The translations under genes and the position numbers were made by a program. Under the pieces are notes generated by a model. The model did no database searches, was not told where the DNA came from, and saw only the letters and a program-made list of their open reading frames with translations. Positions 1 to 10,843 of a stretch of DNA of 64,000 nucleotides are shown here, one piece after another. Origin of the DNA: Opitutus sp. GAS368 (lineage in GTDB: Bacteria; Verrucomicrobiota; Verrucomicrobiia; Opitutales; Opitutaceae); NCBI GenBank assembly GCA_945874455.1, contig CAMCHO010000002.1:28155-92154 (forward strand), given 5' to 3'. Position 1 is the first letter of the stretch. The number at the start of each line of letters is the position of its first letter.

Positions 1-2
1 TG

Positions 3-335
3 GCGGGTTCGCACTATACGGGGCTGCAATTTCGCGGGGCGCGCGACCTGCTCGACGAGCATGGTGATGGGCGCATCGGGATCACGGCGGACGGCGCACT
101 GGCCGGTGAGGCGGCGGTGCAGGGAGCGGAGACCGCCGGGATGGAGTGGAATTGTCAGCACGACGGCACGCTGCGGCGCACGCGGATCCGGTTTGAAAAT
201 CTGGAAGGTCCGCTCCCTTGGTTTGTGCGCGCGAAAAATCCGTTGGCGGCGTTTTCGTTTCACCGAGGCACCCGCGCGTTATCCGCTGGTGCGACCTTGC
301 GCCTCGATCATCGTTTGGTGTTCTCTCACGCATGA
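3..335 (+). CDS. C-terminal part of a protein, possibly PmoA/DUF6807-like (truncated by window start)
   Basis: Open frame from base 3 to TGA at 333-335 (…FENLEGPLPWFVRAKNPLAAFSFHRGTRALSAGATLRLDHRLVFSHA*); ATGA overlap with next gene. Family guess from weak C-terminal resemblance. Confidence 0.5.
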   Translation, partial: AGSHYTGLQFRGARDLLDEHGDGRIGITADGALAGEAAVQGAETAGMEWNCQHDGTLRRTRIRFENLEGPLPWFVRAKNPLAAFSFHRGTRALSAGATLRLDHRLVFSHA

Positions 336-1618
336 ACCTCGATCGAAAAACGTTTCTACGGCGGTTGGGCGTGGGTGCGGTGGGGCTGGCCGCAGGGGCG
401 TCGACGCGCGGTGAACAACGTGCGGCGGCCGCGGCGGCGTGGCCGGTGTATTCCGAGCGCGAGCCCGAGCCGTATTGGACGGCGATTCGTGCTCAGTATT
501 TGCTGACGCCGGGCTTTGCCTACCTCAACACGGGCGGGCTCGGGCCGGCGGCGGGGCCGGTGCTGGATATTTACGACCGGACGTCGCGCCGGTTGCAGGA
601 AAAGTCGGAGACGGGCCACGCCTTGTTTGCGGAGGCGAGGAAGGTGCTTGCGCGGTTTCTCGGCGCGGAACCCACGGAAATTTCCTTTGTGCGCAATGCA
701 ACGGAGGGCAACGGAATCATCGCGGCGGGGTTGGCGCTGAAGGAGGGCGACGAAGTGATTTTTGACGATCACGCGCATCCGGGCGGCGCGTTTCCGTGGA
801 TCAACCAAGCCAAACAGCGCGGGGTGGTGGTGCGCATGTTCGAGCCGAGTGTGGCCGATGCAGCGGAAAATTTGGCGCGGATTGTGGCCCTCATTACGCC
901 GCGCACGCGCGTCGTGCAGGTGTCGCACGTGACGGCACCGACCGGCATTGTGCTGCCCGTGGTGGCGATCGCGAAGCTCTGTCGGGAGCGGGGGATTTGG
1001 TTTCACATCGACGGGGCGCAGTCGGCGGGGATGTTCCCGTTTGAGCTGCGCGCGATCGGCTGCGATTCGTTCGCCACGAGCGGACACAAGTGGATCGGCG
1101 GACCGCATGAGACGGGCGTGCTGTTTATCCGGCGTGAAAAATTAGACGAGGTCGCACCGACTATGGTGGGGGCCTACTCGAGTGACCAAGCGGATCTATC
1201 GATGGCGATGGCCTTCGTGGCCGGCACGCAGCGGCACGAGTATGGCACGCGCAACGCGGCGGCGGTCGTCGCGCTGGCGGCGGCAGCGGACACACAGGAG
1301 CGCATTGGGCGCGAACGGATCGCGGCGCGGGGACGGGCGATGGTGGCGCGGGTGCGTGCAGGCATCGCGGCGCTGCCCGACGTCGACATCCTCACGCCGG
1401 CTAATCCGGAGCTCAGCGCGGCGATGATCGCGTTTCGCACGCCGCGGATCGCCTACGACAAATTGTTCGGGCGGTTGCTCGGTGAGCATCGCTTGCGGTG
1501 CCGACCGGTGTCGGAGCAAAAACTGAATGCGGTGCGCGTGTCGCTGCACCTGTGCAACGGACTGGACGAGTGCGACCGCCTCGTCGCGGCGATGACCGCG
1601 ATTCTGAAAACAACGTGA
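332..1618 (+). CDS. Class V aminotransferase (isopenicillin-N epimerase-like), Tat-type signal
   Basis: MNLDRKTFLRRLGVGAVGLAAGAS twin-arginine leader; HIDGAQSAGMFPF…SGHKWIGGPHETGVLF PLP-lysine region. Confidence 0.85.
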   Translation: MNLDRKTFLRRLGVGAVGLAAGASTRGEQRAAAAAAWPVYSEREPEPYWTAIRAQYLLTPGFAYLNTGGLGPAAGPVLDIYDRTSRRLQEKSETGHALFAEARKVLARFLGAEPTEISFVRNATEGNGIIAAGLALKEGDEVIFDDHAHPGGAFPWINQAKQRGVVVRMFEPSVADAAENLARIVALITPRTRVVQVSHVTAPTGIVLPVVAIAKLCRERGIWFHIDGAQSAGMFPFELRAIGCDSFATSGHKWIGGPHETGVLFIRREKLDEVAPTMVGAYSSDQADLSMAMAFVAGTQRHEYGTRNAAAVVALAAAADTQERIGRERIAARGRAMVARVRAGIAALPDVDILTPANPELSAAMIAFRTPRIAYDKLFGRLLGEHRLRCRPVSEQKLNAVRVSLHLCNGLDECDRLVAAMTAILKTT

Positions 1619-1626
1619 TGCCCGCG

Positions 1627-2160
1627 TTATTGGACTTCCACGATCATCTCGATCTCGACTACGGCGCCGCGGGGGAGCGACGCCATGCCGAGGGCGGCGC
1701 GGGCGTGTTTGCCGCGGTCGCCGAAGACCGCGACGAGCAAGTCGGAGCAACCGTTCATGACGGCAGGCTGCGCCGTGAAGTCGGCGGTGCCGTTGACGAA
1801 GCCGGAGACCTTCACGATTCGCTTCACCCTCGACAGGTCGCCGATTTCTTTTTTCAGCGAGGCGAGCAGAGCGAGGGCGGTGGTGCGGGCGGCGGCGTGG
1901 GCGGTCTTTTCGTCGGTGTCTTGGCCGACCTTGCCGGCGATGACTTTACCGGCGGCGTCGTACGGCAAGTGGCCGGAGAGGAAGACGAGATTACCGGCGC
2001 GCACGGCGGGCACGTAGTTGGCGATGGGCGAATTCGTCACGGGCAGGGTGAGACCGAGGGCGGCGAGTTTCGCCTCGGGCGAGGTGGACGTTTCGGCAGC
2101 GCCGAGCGACGCGAGCGAGACGAGGGAGAGGCACAGGGTGGTGATGAGGAGACGGCGCAT
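1627..2160 (-). CDS. RidA family protein with signal peptide
   Basis: PAVRAGNLVFLSGHLPYD…KRIVKVSGFVNGTADFTAQPAVMNGCSDLLVAVFGDRGKHARAALGMASLPRGAVVEIEMIVEV is the RidA/YjgF signature. Confidence 0.88.
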   Translation of the reverse strand: MRRLLITTLCLSLVSLASLGAAETSTSPEAKLAALGLTLPVTNSPIANYVPAVRAGNLVFLSGHLPYDAAGKVIAGKVGQDTDEKTAHAAARTTALALLASLKKEIGDLSRVKRIVKVSGFVNGTADFTAQPAVMNGCSDLLVAVFGDRGKHARAALGMASLPRGAVVEIEMIVEVQ

Positions 2161-2180
2161 GGTGGCGACACGTTGAATTT

Positions 2181-3188
2181 ATGATCATCGCACGACGACT
2201 ATTTTTTTTCGCGCTGGCACTTTTGACTACGGGGGTCGGCGCGGCCGAGTTGCGACATGATCTCTATGTGTGCGTGAATCTGAGCGGGCAGGGGAGCGTA
2301 ATGGGGCGGAGTGGACCCTTGTTGAGCGGCCTCTATCGCTCGGCCGACCGCGAAAACTTTGAGCACCTCGGGCCGCACCACATTCGCACGTTTTCGCTGG
2401 CGCACGATCCGAGCGATCCGGCGCGGTTGTATGTGGCGCTGCTGGACGGCGTGCTGCGCACGCCGGACCGCGGGAAGACGTTCCGGATCGTCACGAGCTG
2501 GGACATGACGGAAGCCAAGTCGATCTCCGTGGACCGCAACCGGCCCGAGCACGTCTACGCAGGGATTCCCGACGGGATCGCGGTCTCGCATGATCGCGGG
2601 CAGACGTGGCAACGGATGAACGCAGGTATTCGCCGCGCCTATACCGAGGCGATTTTGGTCGATCGCACGGCGGCAGGCCGCGTGCTCGCAGGCACTGAGA
2701 AAGGTCTCTACCTCACCGAGGACGGCGCGCGCACGTGGCGGCTCGTGCACGGGACCGAAAAAGTCACTCATAGCCTCCGGCAATCACCGCACGACCCGAA
2801 GGTATTTTTTGCCGCAACGGGTGGCGATGGGGCGCTGTGGTCGTCGGACCGTGGCCTCACATGGACGCGCCTAGCAGGAATTTCGACAGAGAGAACCTTG
2901 CACAATGGCGAGTTTGATCCGCGCGATGCGCGCCGCTTGGTTTATTGTGGCTGGGGCGCGGGAGTACAGGTGTCGGCAGACGGGGGTAAGACCTGGCTCG
3001 ACCGGACGGCGGGCCTGCCGAAGCGCGAGGTGTGGAAAGTGGCGATCGATCCAGACCTGCCGGATCGGATTTACGCAGCGCCGTATATGGAGCCGTTGTT
3101 CGCGTCGGATGATTTCGGCCGGACCTGGCGGAAGCTCCAGTGGGAGAAAGCGAATGTCTTCGATCTCGTGTTTGTACCCCGGAAATGA
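2181..3188 (+). CDS. Secreted BNR/sortilin-type beta-propeller (glycosyl hydrolase-like)
   Basis: Repeated SxDRGxTW motifs (SHDRGQTWQRM, SSDRGLTWTRL, SADGGKTWLDR, SDDFGRTWRKL). Confidence 0.8.
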   Translation: MIIARRLFFFALALLTTGVGAAELRHDLYVCVNLSGQGSVMGRSGPLLSGLYRSADRENFEHLGPHHIRTFSLAHDPSDPARLYVALLDGVLRTPDRGKTFRIVTSWDMTEAKSISVDRNRPEHVYAGIPDGIAVSHDRGQTWQRMNAGIRRAYTEAILVDRTAAGRVLAGTEKGLYLTEDGARTWRLVHGTEKVTHSLRQSPHDPKVFFAATGGDGALWSSDRGLTWTRLAGISTERTLHNGEFDPRDARRLVYCGWGAGVQVSADGGKTWLDRTAGLPKREVWKVAIDPDLPDRIYAAPYMEPLFASDDFGRTWRKLQWEKANVFDLVFVPRK

Positions 3189-3190
3189 CC

Positions 3191-5095
3191 ATGAAAACTC
3201 GATCGCGCGTCGGCGCTTTTTTTTCTGTCCCGCCTCTCACGAGGCGGGCGACTACGTTAGTCTCGCTGCTGTTGCTCGCGGTGGTGACGGTCGGACTTGA
3301 GGCGCAACCGTCCTTCACGGCTCCGCCGCCGTCGACCGCGCCGGTGGAAGATCCGGCGCTGCGGCGCGACCAGTATCTGGCGCGCCGCATGGAGGCACTG
3401 CGGTGGCGGGCGGCGATGGCGACGCCGGGTGATCCGACGAAACTCGGACTCGCCGAGATTGCGGCGAAACTCGCGCTGCGCGAAGACGCTGCGGCGTGTT
3501 CGGAGCGTTTGATTGAACTGATGAAGAAGCCTGCGGCGGACATGTTCTGGATGTTTCCCGTGACCTGCATTTCGTATCTCGGCCGAGACCAGCTCACGGG
3601 TGAAGCCAAGGCGGCGATTCGCGAAGCGTGGCGCACGTATTATCCGCTGCGCGGCGACACCGAGAATCACTGGGTGATGTATTACACGACGATGCATCTC
3701 ATGGCCCAGCTCTGGCCCGGTGAGGGCGAAGACCGTTGGTTCAACGGTAAAACATCAGCGGAGATTTCGGCGGAATCGCGCGCCTGGTTGCTGCACTGGA
3801 TGGAGCTGACGACGACGATCGGGCAGGGCGAATACGACTGCACCCACTACCTGGGGGAATATTCGATTCCGATGTTATTTCTCGCCACCTGGGCGCAGGA
3901 CCCGGAGATGCGCCAGCGCGGAAAGATGATGCTCGACTGGGTGATCGCGGATTTTGCCGTGGAGACGCTCAATGGGATCTACATCGGTTCGCATGCGCGC
4001 ACGGACGACACGACGGTGTTGGAGAAATGGAACGCGCTCTCCTCGTATTTTGCGTGGCAGCTGCTCGGGAATTGTCCGCCCCAGGCGAGCTACGGCGGCT
4101 GGGGTATTTATTTCGCCACGGTGGCGGACCACTACGAGCTGCCGGAGGTGATCTATCGCATCGGCACGGATCGCAGCGGCGCCTACACGCATCTGGAGCG
4201 CAAACGCACGCGGCACCGTTGGCGTAATAGCGACGTGCGTAATGCGCCGGTTTACAAAACGAGTTACGTGACGAAGGACTACGCGCTCGGCTCCGACCAA
4301 GGCGGCCTGCTCCAGCCGATTCAGCAGCACTCGTGGGATCTCACCTGGGCGGTGCCGGATCCGCGCGGGGTGCACAACACGATCTTCTCGGTGCAGCCGT
4401 TCTATGGGGCGGAAGAGTTGATGATGTATTTCACGGAGATGCCCGACTACATGCCGGCGGCGGTGACGTTTCAGGGGAAGCCGACCTACATTGCGGAGAG
4501 CAAACTCCTCGGGGGTTCGCCGTATGAGCAGATTTTCCAGCAGGAGGACACGTTGATATCGTTGAGCGATGTGCCGGCGAGTGCGCCCTGGAAACAAGTG
4601 AACGGTTTTTTCTCCAAAGACCTCGCGTCGATCGAGGAGGACGCGTCGGGTTGGATATTTGCGCAGGGTGGCAGCACTTATATCGCCTACCGTCCGCTCG
4701 CGGGCTACGAGTGGCGCCCCTTGGAGAAAGGCGGGAAACGCCTCTTCTCGCCGCACGCGAAAAACGGAACGCTTTTGCAGGCGGCGGCGGCGAGTGAATT
4801 CAAGAGCTGGGACGCGTTCAAGGCGGCGATCCGCAGACTGCCGCTTGAGATCACGTTGACGCCGACCCCACGCGTGACCTTCACCACGCTGCGCGGGAAG
4901 AAAATCGAGGTCGCTTATGGTGCTGCGCCCCGCGTCGATGGGCGGGTGGTGGATTACGCCGGGCAGTGGAAACTATTCGCCGGGCCGTATCTCAACGGGG
5001 AGGTCGGCGGTCGCACGCTCACGATGACGCACGGCCGTTTGAAGCGCGTGCTCGATTTCAACACGCTCACGATTACCGATGCCGTGTTACCTTAA
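3191..5095 (+). CDS. Large secreted hypothetical protein (possibly alpha/alpha-toroid, lyase-like)
   Basis: Intact 635-aa frame with signal peptide; ATG overlaps the upstream stop region; fold guess is weak. Confidence 0.65.
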   Translation: MKTRSRVGAFFSVPPLTRRATTLVSLLLLAVVTVGLEAQPSFTAPPPSTAPVEDPALRRDQYLARRMEALRWRAAMATPGDPTKLGLAEIAAKLALREDAAACSERLIELMKKPAADMFWMFPVTCISYLGRDQLTGEAKAAIREAWRTYYPLRGDTENHWVMYYTTMHLMAQLWPGEGEDRWFNGKTSAEISAESRAWLLHWMELTTTIGQGEYDCTHYLGEYSIPMLFLATWAQDPEMRQRGKMMLDWVIADFAVETLNGIYIGSHARTDDTTVLEKWNALSSYFAWQLLGNCPPQASYGGWGIYFATVADHYELPEVIYRIGTDRSGAYTHLERKRTRHRWRNSDVRNAPVYKTSYVTKDYALGSDQGGLLQPIQQHSWDLTWAVPDPRGVHNTIFSVQPFYGAEELMMYFTEMPDYMPAAVTFQGKPTYIAESKLLGGSPYEQIFQQEDTLISLSDVPASAPWKQVNGFFSKDLASIEEDASGWIFAQGGSTYIAYRPLAGYEWRPLEKGGKRLFSPHAKNGTLLQAAAASEFKSWDAFKAAIRRLPLEITLTPTPRVTFTTLRGKKIEVAYGAAPRVDGRVVDYAGQWKLFAGPYLNGEVGGRTLTMTHGRLKRVLDFNTLTITDAVLP

Positions 5096-6503
5096 AGAGG
5101 GTCAGACTGCGGTTCGCTTGGTGAGTGGACTGAGCTGGGCAAGGCGGACGGGAGGCCGCTCTTATTGGCGGCGCGCGATGCTGGTGGTTTGCGTCGGGGT
5201 TACGTTGGGAGCGGCCGAACCGGCGACGCCGCACGCGTTCCTCGAAAAACTCTGCGACGATTTCGGCGGGCGGCTGACGGGCAGTGTGGCTAATGCCGGC
5301 GCGATGGAGCGGCTCGCGTCGGAGCTGCGCGCGCTCGGTTATGCGCCGGAAAACATTCCGTTCACGATGCCTGGTTGGGAGCGCGGAGACGACCGCGTGG
5401 AGGTGCTCGCGCCGTTGGCGCGACGCCTGCGGGTGGCCGCGCTCGGGTATGCGGAGGCGCACGCGTCCTTCGACGCGGACCTCGTCGACTTGGGCAATGC
5501 GAAGGCTAGCGATTTGGATAAGTTAGAAACGCGCGGACGCATCGGCGTGCTCTCGCCGACCACGGCGTTGCAGACGAGTGAGATTGTGGCGATGGCGGTG
5601 GCGCGAGGGCTGCGGGCCGTGCTGTTTATTAACCGCGAGGGCGGCGGGCAATTGCTGGCGCGCACGGGGAGTTTTTCGGGCACGCCGCTGCCGATACCGA
5701 TTTATTCGCTCGCACAGGAGGAAGGGCGATGGTTGCAGCGGCTCTTGGCGCGCGGTACGCCGGTGCGTTTACGGATGGAAACGAAGTCGCGCTGTCGCGA
5801 GGTGGCCACGGCGAATCTGCGACTCATCGTGCCGGGTCGCGTCGTTTCGCGGCTCGTGGTCGGCGCGCATTTCGACAGCTGGGATCTCGGGCAGGGCGCG
5901 ATGGACAACGGCATCGGGATTGCGCAGCTCTACGCTTTGGCGGTGGCCCTGCGCGGTGCGACGCTTCATCACACGGTCGAGCTGATCTGGTTTAATGGCG
6001 AGGAGCAGGGCCTCGCCGGATCGCGGTTGGCGGCGGCGCAGCTCGGGACGACGCCGATCGTGGCGATGATGAATCTAGACATGGTCGGCGTGCCCATCGG
6101 CGTGAACGCGCTCGGCGACGATTCGCTCGTGCCGGCATTGGAACGGTGGCAAGCGGCTCGGCAAGGCACGGCGCGGCTGGCGAAGGGGGTGGAGAATATC
6201 AACTGGGTCGGCAGCGACCATACACCCTACCAACTCGCCGGCGTGCGCGCGCTGACCTTCAACGGTCCGATTCCGCGCGAGTCGGTGCGCCACTATCACG
6301 ACATGGCGGATACGATCGACAAGGTGTCGCCGCAGTTGATCGACGATTCGGCGGCCGTGATCGTCGATGGCGTGCGCGCGCTGGCGGCGGATGAAACCTT
6401 GCGGGCGGAGCGGCGGTCGCCGTCGGAAACGGAAAAGCTTTTCACGCGCTTTGGCTTGGAAAAACGGATGAAGGCGATGGGGCTGTGGGGTTTTGGGCCG
6501 TGA
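5079..6503 (+). CDS. M28 family metallopeptidase
   Basis: LVVGAHFDSWDLGQGAMDNGIGIAQLYALAVAL…ELIWFNGEEQGLAGSRLAAAQ: M28 zinc-binding motifs. Confidence 0.85.
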   Translation: MPCYLKEGQTAVRLVSGLSWARRTGGRSYWRRAMLVVCVGVTLGAAEPATPHAFLEKLCDDFGGRLTGSVANAGAMERLASELRALGYAPENIPFTMPGWERGDDRVEVLAPLARRLRVAALGYAEAHASFDADLVDLGNAKASDLDKLETRGRIGVLSPTTALQTSEIVAMAVARGLRAVLFINREGGGQLLARTGSFSGTPLPIPIYSLAQEEGRWLQRLLARGTPVRLRMETKSRCREVATANLRLIVPGRVVSRLVVGAHFDSWDLGQGAMDNGIGIAQLYALAVALRGATLHHTVELIWFNGEEQGLAGSRLAAAQLGTTPIVAMMNLDMVGVPIGVNALGDDSLVPALERWQAARQGTARLAKGVENINWVGSDHTPYQLAGVRALTFNGPIPRESVRHYHDMADTIDKVSPQLIDDSAAVIVDGVRALAADETLRAERRSPSETEKLFTRFGLEKRMKAMGLWGFGP

Positions 6504-6608
6504 GGGGGGTGGCCTGCGGTCAGACGCGCGAAGTCGGCGCGGTCCGGGAGCACGTTTCTGGGCTGTGATCGGCTGGCTGGAGGCGGTGGGAAGCCGCCGG
6601 TCGATGGC

Positions 6609-7439
6609 TCACAGCGGCCGATTCGAGAGCACGACGTCGTCGACGAACAGGGTTCGCGCGGTGGTACGGGCGGTATTCGCCGTGACGCCGACTTGCATGC
6701 GATCGTAAACCGTCTTCGCCCGGGGCAGAGTCTTGCCCGCTTCATCGAGTACCTTGATCTGGTCCTGCCAAACTTGCATCCGGCCATCGGTACCATCGGA
6801 AAGGTAGAGGTGGATTTTTACTTCCACCCAGCGGTCTTTGGGGAATTTTGGCGCGCCAGTGGCCGCACGAAATTTTTTAGATGTCCACCATTTCCCCAAG
6901 TCGGAGGCGACCATTTCGCCGTCTTGTAAAAAGAGTCGGCGTCCGGGGGTGTTGCGAAGAGCCGTGGACTCGATATCCCAGAGGAAGACGGTCGATGCTT
7001 CGGACGTGCCTTCCAGCCAATACCAAGCGCTGAACCACAGGTCGTCGCCCTTTACGAAGCGGAGTCCATCGCGTTGGATTTCAGCCTCGGATGGTTTTTT
7101 CCCATCGAAGGGTGCTGCGATAAATTTCAACGCGTTGCGTCCTGAATGCGCTCGTTCGGTGGTCACAGCCACCGTATTGCTCGCGGATCCCTCGAGGGCT
7201 TGATGCGATGCCGTTTTCAGTCGGGTGGCGTCGCCGGGAAACAGATCGTCGGTTTTCGTCGGGTCCTCAAATCCGTCGCTAAAAACAAAGGGAGGGGAGC
7301 GTGGGGGCAGGGGACGAGCCGCCCACAACCACCAGGCGGCACCGGCAATGGCTACCAAGGCGGAAAAGGCTCCCACGGCGGTCAAACGGCGCAGCCAGCG
7401 AGGAGAGGCGCTCGAGAAAGGCGAGAGTGACTGCGGCAT
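6609..7439 (-). CDS. Membrane-anchored polysaccharide lyase-like (heparin lyase I-like) protein
   Basis: N-terminal TM segment then jelly-roll-like DGLRFVKGDDLWFSAWYWLEG…DRWVEVKIHLYLSDGTDGRMQVWQDQIKVLD…VGVTANTARTTARTLFVDDVVLS. Confidence 0.6.
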   Translation of the reverse strand: MPQSLSPFSSASPRWLRRLTAVGAFSALVAIAGAAWWLWAARPLPPRSPPFVFSDGFEDPTKTDDLFPGDATRLKTASHQALEGSASNTVAVTTERAHSGRNALKFIAAPFDGKKPSEAEIQRDGLRFVKGDDLWFSAWYWLEGTSEASTVFLWDIESTALRNTPGRRLFLQDGEMVASDLGKWWTSKKFRAATGAPKFPKDRWVEVKIHLYLSDGTDGRMQVWQDQIKVLDEAGKTLPRAKTVYDRMQVGVTANTARTTARTLFVDDVVLSNRPL

Positions 7440-7756
7440 GAGGGGCGAGCGGGAGAAAAAGGACTGCCCTGAAAAGCGCAATAAGAGTCCTGCGGGGTGC
7501 AGAAAGAGCCGAAGGGGAACCAAATCCGGACGTTCGGGTTGGGAATAGTGAGGAAGGCGTAGCCGTCGGCGGCGTGCCGCACCGACCCAGTGAGGGCGAC
7601 CTCCACTCGGAAGGCTCCGCGCACGGACTGCCTAGAGTGCGGGTGGGAGCGCAGGTTTCCGATGCCCCAGAAGCACGTTAACCGCTCCGGTAAACCCCTG
7701 CGCGACTTTGTGGGCACAGCGCTCTCGGTTCAGGCGCGGAGATGGGTAGGTCAGGG

Positions 7757-8509
7757 TCATGGCTTCTTTTTATCGTCCCCGAAGAGGCCCTTGAGTCCCT
7801 CGACGGCTCGCTTGACGCCCTCGGCGGTCGCAGCGCCTCCGGTTTTGCTGATGTCGCCGGCTGCTTTGACGGTGGCAACGACGACGTCTCCGGCAACGTG
7901 TTTGACGATTGCGGCGACAATTTGGTCGGGGCTGAGACCGCCTTCCTTGGTGCCGAGGTCGTTGAGTTCGATGTCGGGCATCGGGATCGTCATGCCGGTG
8001 CCGCCAGCGCCGAGGCGGATGCGGGCATTCGTGAGGCGAAACTTTTTGACCGCTACCTTAATGGGCTTGCCATCCTTGGTGGTTGCGAGGGAGGCGGTGT
8101 TTTTGCCACTGCGGAGCGCCGATTCAACGCTCTTGAGGAGGTCGTTGACGTTACTCGCGACGATCTTCGTCTCGTAGTTGATCTCGGGCGCATCGACGAT
8201 GATCTCGTTGACGACGATGTGGTCGCCGAGGAGGGAAAACGGCGCGACGTCAAGATGGACCTTGCCGAGGGTGCAGAGCGGGGTCTCGCCCCAGCCTCGG
8301 GGATTGCCGATGACGAGGCCGGTGAGCGTGCCGCTGCCGGTCAGTGGGGAAATGGAGGCATCCTGGAGCACGACGCTGGTCTGCGTGAGCTTGGGGGCGA
8401 AGTGATTAACGCCGGTCGTGACGGCGGAGCTGAGGAAGAGCTGGAGGGCGATTACGGCGGCGATGCCGAGCGCGGTGAGCACGCCGAGGACAATGAGGAG
8501 TGTTTTCAT
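7757..8509 (-). CDS. AsmA-like membrane-anchored protein
   Basis: [32 protein letters not shown] anchor, then [14 protein letters not shown]…[30 protein letters not shown] typical of AsmA-like proteins. Confidence 0.6.
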   Translation of the reverse strand: MKTLLIVLGVLTALGIAAVIALQLFLSSAVTTGVNHFAPKLTQTSVVLQDASISPLTGSGTLTGLVIGNPRGWGETPLCTLGKVHLDVAPFSLLGDHIVVNEIIVDAPEINYETKIVASNVNDLLKSVESALRSGKNTASLATTKDGKPIKVAVKKFRLTNARIRLGAGGTGMTIPMPDIELNDLGTKEGGLSPDQIVAAIVKHVAGDVVVATVKAAGDISKTGGAATAEGVKRAVEGLKGLFGDDKKKP

Positions 8510-8550
8510 AGGGGAGAGCCCGCAGCTTGGGCTGATGGGGCTTGGCGGCA

Positions 8551-8586
8551 AGCGCTGCAAGCGCTGCAAGCGCTGCAAGCGCCGCA
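8551..8586. repeat. 9-bp tandem repeat (AGCGCTGCA x3 plus AGCGCCGCA)
   Basis: Direct reading: agcgctgca agcgctgca agcgctgca agcgccgca. Confidence 0.9.
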
Positions 8587-8635
8587 AACGCGCTTGTCAA
8601 CGCGCGTCGCCTGCCTCTGCTTGCCGCTTCCACCC

Positions 8636-10477
8636 ATGGCTCAAGCTTACACCGAAGCATCGATCAAAACGCTCTCCTCCCTCGAGCACATCCGCCTGCG
8701 TCCGGGGATGTATATCGGGCGGCTCGGCAATGGCACGCACGCCGAGGATGGCATTTACGTGCTCATCAAGGAGACGATCGATAATTGCATCGACGAATTT
8801 ACGATGGGCGCGGGCAAGAAGATCGAGGTCGTGCTCAACGAGCGCACGGTGAGCATCCGCGATTACGGCCGCGGCATCCCGCTGGGGAAACTCATCGACT
8901 GCGTCTCCATCATCAACACGGGCGCGAAATATGACAGCGAGACGTTTCAGAAATCGGTCGGCCTGAACGGCGTTGGGCAGAAAGCCGTCAATGCGTTGGC
9001 CTTCGAATATCGCGCGCAGGCGTTTCGCGATGGGCAGACAAAACTCGTGGAATTTTCCCAAGGGAAACTGAAGAAAGACCACAAGACAGTGAAGAGCGAC
9101 GAACGCACGGGCACGCTCGTGGAATTCACGCCCGACGAAGCCCTCTTTGGAAAGGATTTCAAATTCCGCCTCGAATTCATCGAGGACATGCTTTGGAACT
9201 ACGCCTTCCTCAATCGCGGGCTCACGCTCACCCTGAATGGAAAATCCTTCCGTTCGGAAAACGGCCTCAAGGACCTGCTCCAGAAAAATCTCAGCGGCGA
9301 GCCGCTCTATCCGATCGTGCATCTGGAAGGTGAAGACATCGAGGTCGCGATCACTCACGGCGCGCACTACGGCGAGGAATATTATTCGTTCGTCAACGGT
9401 CAGCACACGACGATGGGCGGCACCCACCTCGCGGCGTTTCGCGAAGCACTCGTCGATACGATCCGGAATTTTTTCAAAAAGGAGTATGACGCGGCGGACA
9501 TCCGTCAATCGATCGACGCCGCGGTCGCGGTGCGCGTGATGGAGCCGGTCTTCGAGTCGCAGACGAAGACGAAGCTCGGCTCGGCGGCGGTAGGGCCGAG
9601 TGGTCCCAGCCTGAAGGAATTTATCGGCAAGTTCATGCAGCAGTCGCTCGACGTTTATCTCCACAAAAACAAGGAGACCGCCGAGGTATTGAAACGCAAA
9701 ATTGAGGAAAGTGAACTCGAGCGCAAAGAGCTCGCCGGCATCCGCGGCCTCGCCCGCGACCGCGCGAAGAAGGCTTCGCTGCACAATAAAAAACTCCGCG
9801 ATTGCCGCCTCCACCTTGGCGACAAAAACCCGCGGGCAGAAGAGAGCACGCTCTTTATTGTGGAGGGCGACTCGGCGGCGGGTTCATTGACGGCGACGCG
9901 CGATGTGCAGACGCAGGCGGTCTTCGCGTTGAAGGGCAAACCGCTGAACACCTACGGGCTCTCGAAGAAAGTGATCTACGAGAACGAGGAGTTTCATCTT
10001 CTCCAATCGGCGTTGAACATCGAGGAAGGCCTCGACGGCCTGCGCTACAACAAAGTCGTGATCGCGACGGATGCCGACGTGGATGGCATGCACATCCGGT
10101 TGCTGTTGATCTCGTTTTTCCTGCAATTCTTCCCCGACTTGATCCGCAACGGGCATCTGTTTATTTTGGATACGCCGCTCTTCCGTGTGCGCAATAAGAA
10201 GAAAACGATCTACTGCTACTCGGAACAGGAGAAGCAAGCGGCGGTGTCGGAGCTCGGCGCGACCCACGAGATCACGCGCTTCAAGGGGCTGGGGGAAATT
10301 TCCGCGGGCGAGTTCAAGGATTTCATCGGCGAGAACATCCGCCTCGATCCGCTGACGTTGAACCACCTGCACAACAGCGACGAGTTGCTGACGTTCTTCA
10401 TGGGGAAAAACACCCCGGAGCGGCAGGATTTTATTATTGGAAATCTGCGGATCGAGAAGGATCTGGTGGCGGTGTAA
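8636..10477 (+). CDS. parE: DNA topoisomerase IV subunit B (GyrB/ParE family)
   Basis: [60 protein letters not shown] motifs. Confidence 0.9.
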   Translation: MAQAYTEASIKTLSSLEHIRLRPGMYIGRLGNGTHAEDGIYVLIKETIDNCIDEFTMGAGKKIEVVLNERTVSIRDYGRGIPLGKLIDCVSIINTGAKYDSETFQKSVGLNGVGQKAVNALAFEYRAQAFRDGQTKLVEFSQGKLKKDHKTVKSDERTGTLVEFTPDEALFGKDFKFRLEFIEDMLWNYAFLNRGLTLTLNGKSFRSENGLKDLLQKNLSGEPLYPIVHLEGEDIEVAITHGAHYGEEYYSFVNGQHTTMGGTHLAAFREALVDTIRNFFKKEYDAADIRQSIDAAVAVRVMEPVFESQTKTKLGSAAVGPSGPSLKEFIGKFMQQSLDVYLHKNKETAEVLKRKIEESELERKELAGIRGLARDRAKKASLHNKKLRDCRLHLGDKNPRAEESTLFIVEGDSAAGSLTATRDVQTQAVFALKGKPLNTYGLSKKVIYENEEFHLLQSALNIEEGLDGLRYNKVVIATDADVDGMHIRLLLISFFLQFFPDLIRNGHLFILDTPLFRVRNKKKTIYCYSEQEKQAAVSELGATHEITRFKGLGEISAGEFKDFIGENIRLDPLTLNHLHNSDELLTFFMGKNTPERQDFIIGNLRIEKDLVAV

Positions 10478-10510
10478 AGTGAGGTGTGTTCTGAGATTGG
10501 AGGGCTGCGT

Positions 10511-10843
10511 TCAGAGCGTGCGGCTGGCGGCTTCGAGGGCGGCGGAAAAATCGGGCAGGCGCTTCCGTTTGGCGTAGGCTTGAAAGCGGCGGATGGCGAA
10601 GGGGGAGAGGTTCACCGTTTTGCGGAGCTTGCCCAGCGACTTGCGGCCCGCACCGGTGCGCACGCCGCCGCGGCCCGTGACGAGGACATGGCCGACAGCG
10701 ATGGCGGCCGCGGTGATTTCGGGCTGGTCGGAGAAGTCAATTTGGGCGTCGGGCTTGGTGGCGAGAGCGGCGAAATGGGCGCGCTCGGTGACGGTGAGCG
10801 GGCGGGCCAGAGCCTCAGCGAGGGTCATTTTAACGAGGGGCAT
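10511..10843 (-). CDS. brnA: BrnA-like antitoxin
   Basis: Downstream of and overlapping brnT; C-terminal GRKSLGKLRKTVNLSPFAIRRFQAYAKRKRLPDFSAALEAA like RHH-type antitoxins. Confidence 0.6.
   Translation of the reverse strand: MPLVKMTLAEALARPLTVTERAHFAALATKPDAQIDFSDQPEITAAAIAVGHVLVTGRGGVRTGAGRKSLGKLRKTVNLSPFAIRRFQAYAKRKRLPDFSAALEAASRTL

Noticed and set aside
8551-8586. 9-bp tandem repeat as a regulatory or phase-variable element of parE
   Set aside because: Period is a multiple of three and lies outside coding sequence; only four units and no sign it affects expression.
7742-8635. N-terminal 298 residues of the 911-aa ORF containing ParE
   Set aside because: Antisense to the AsmA-like gene; ParE begins at ATG 8636 ([28 protein letters not shown]).
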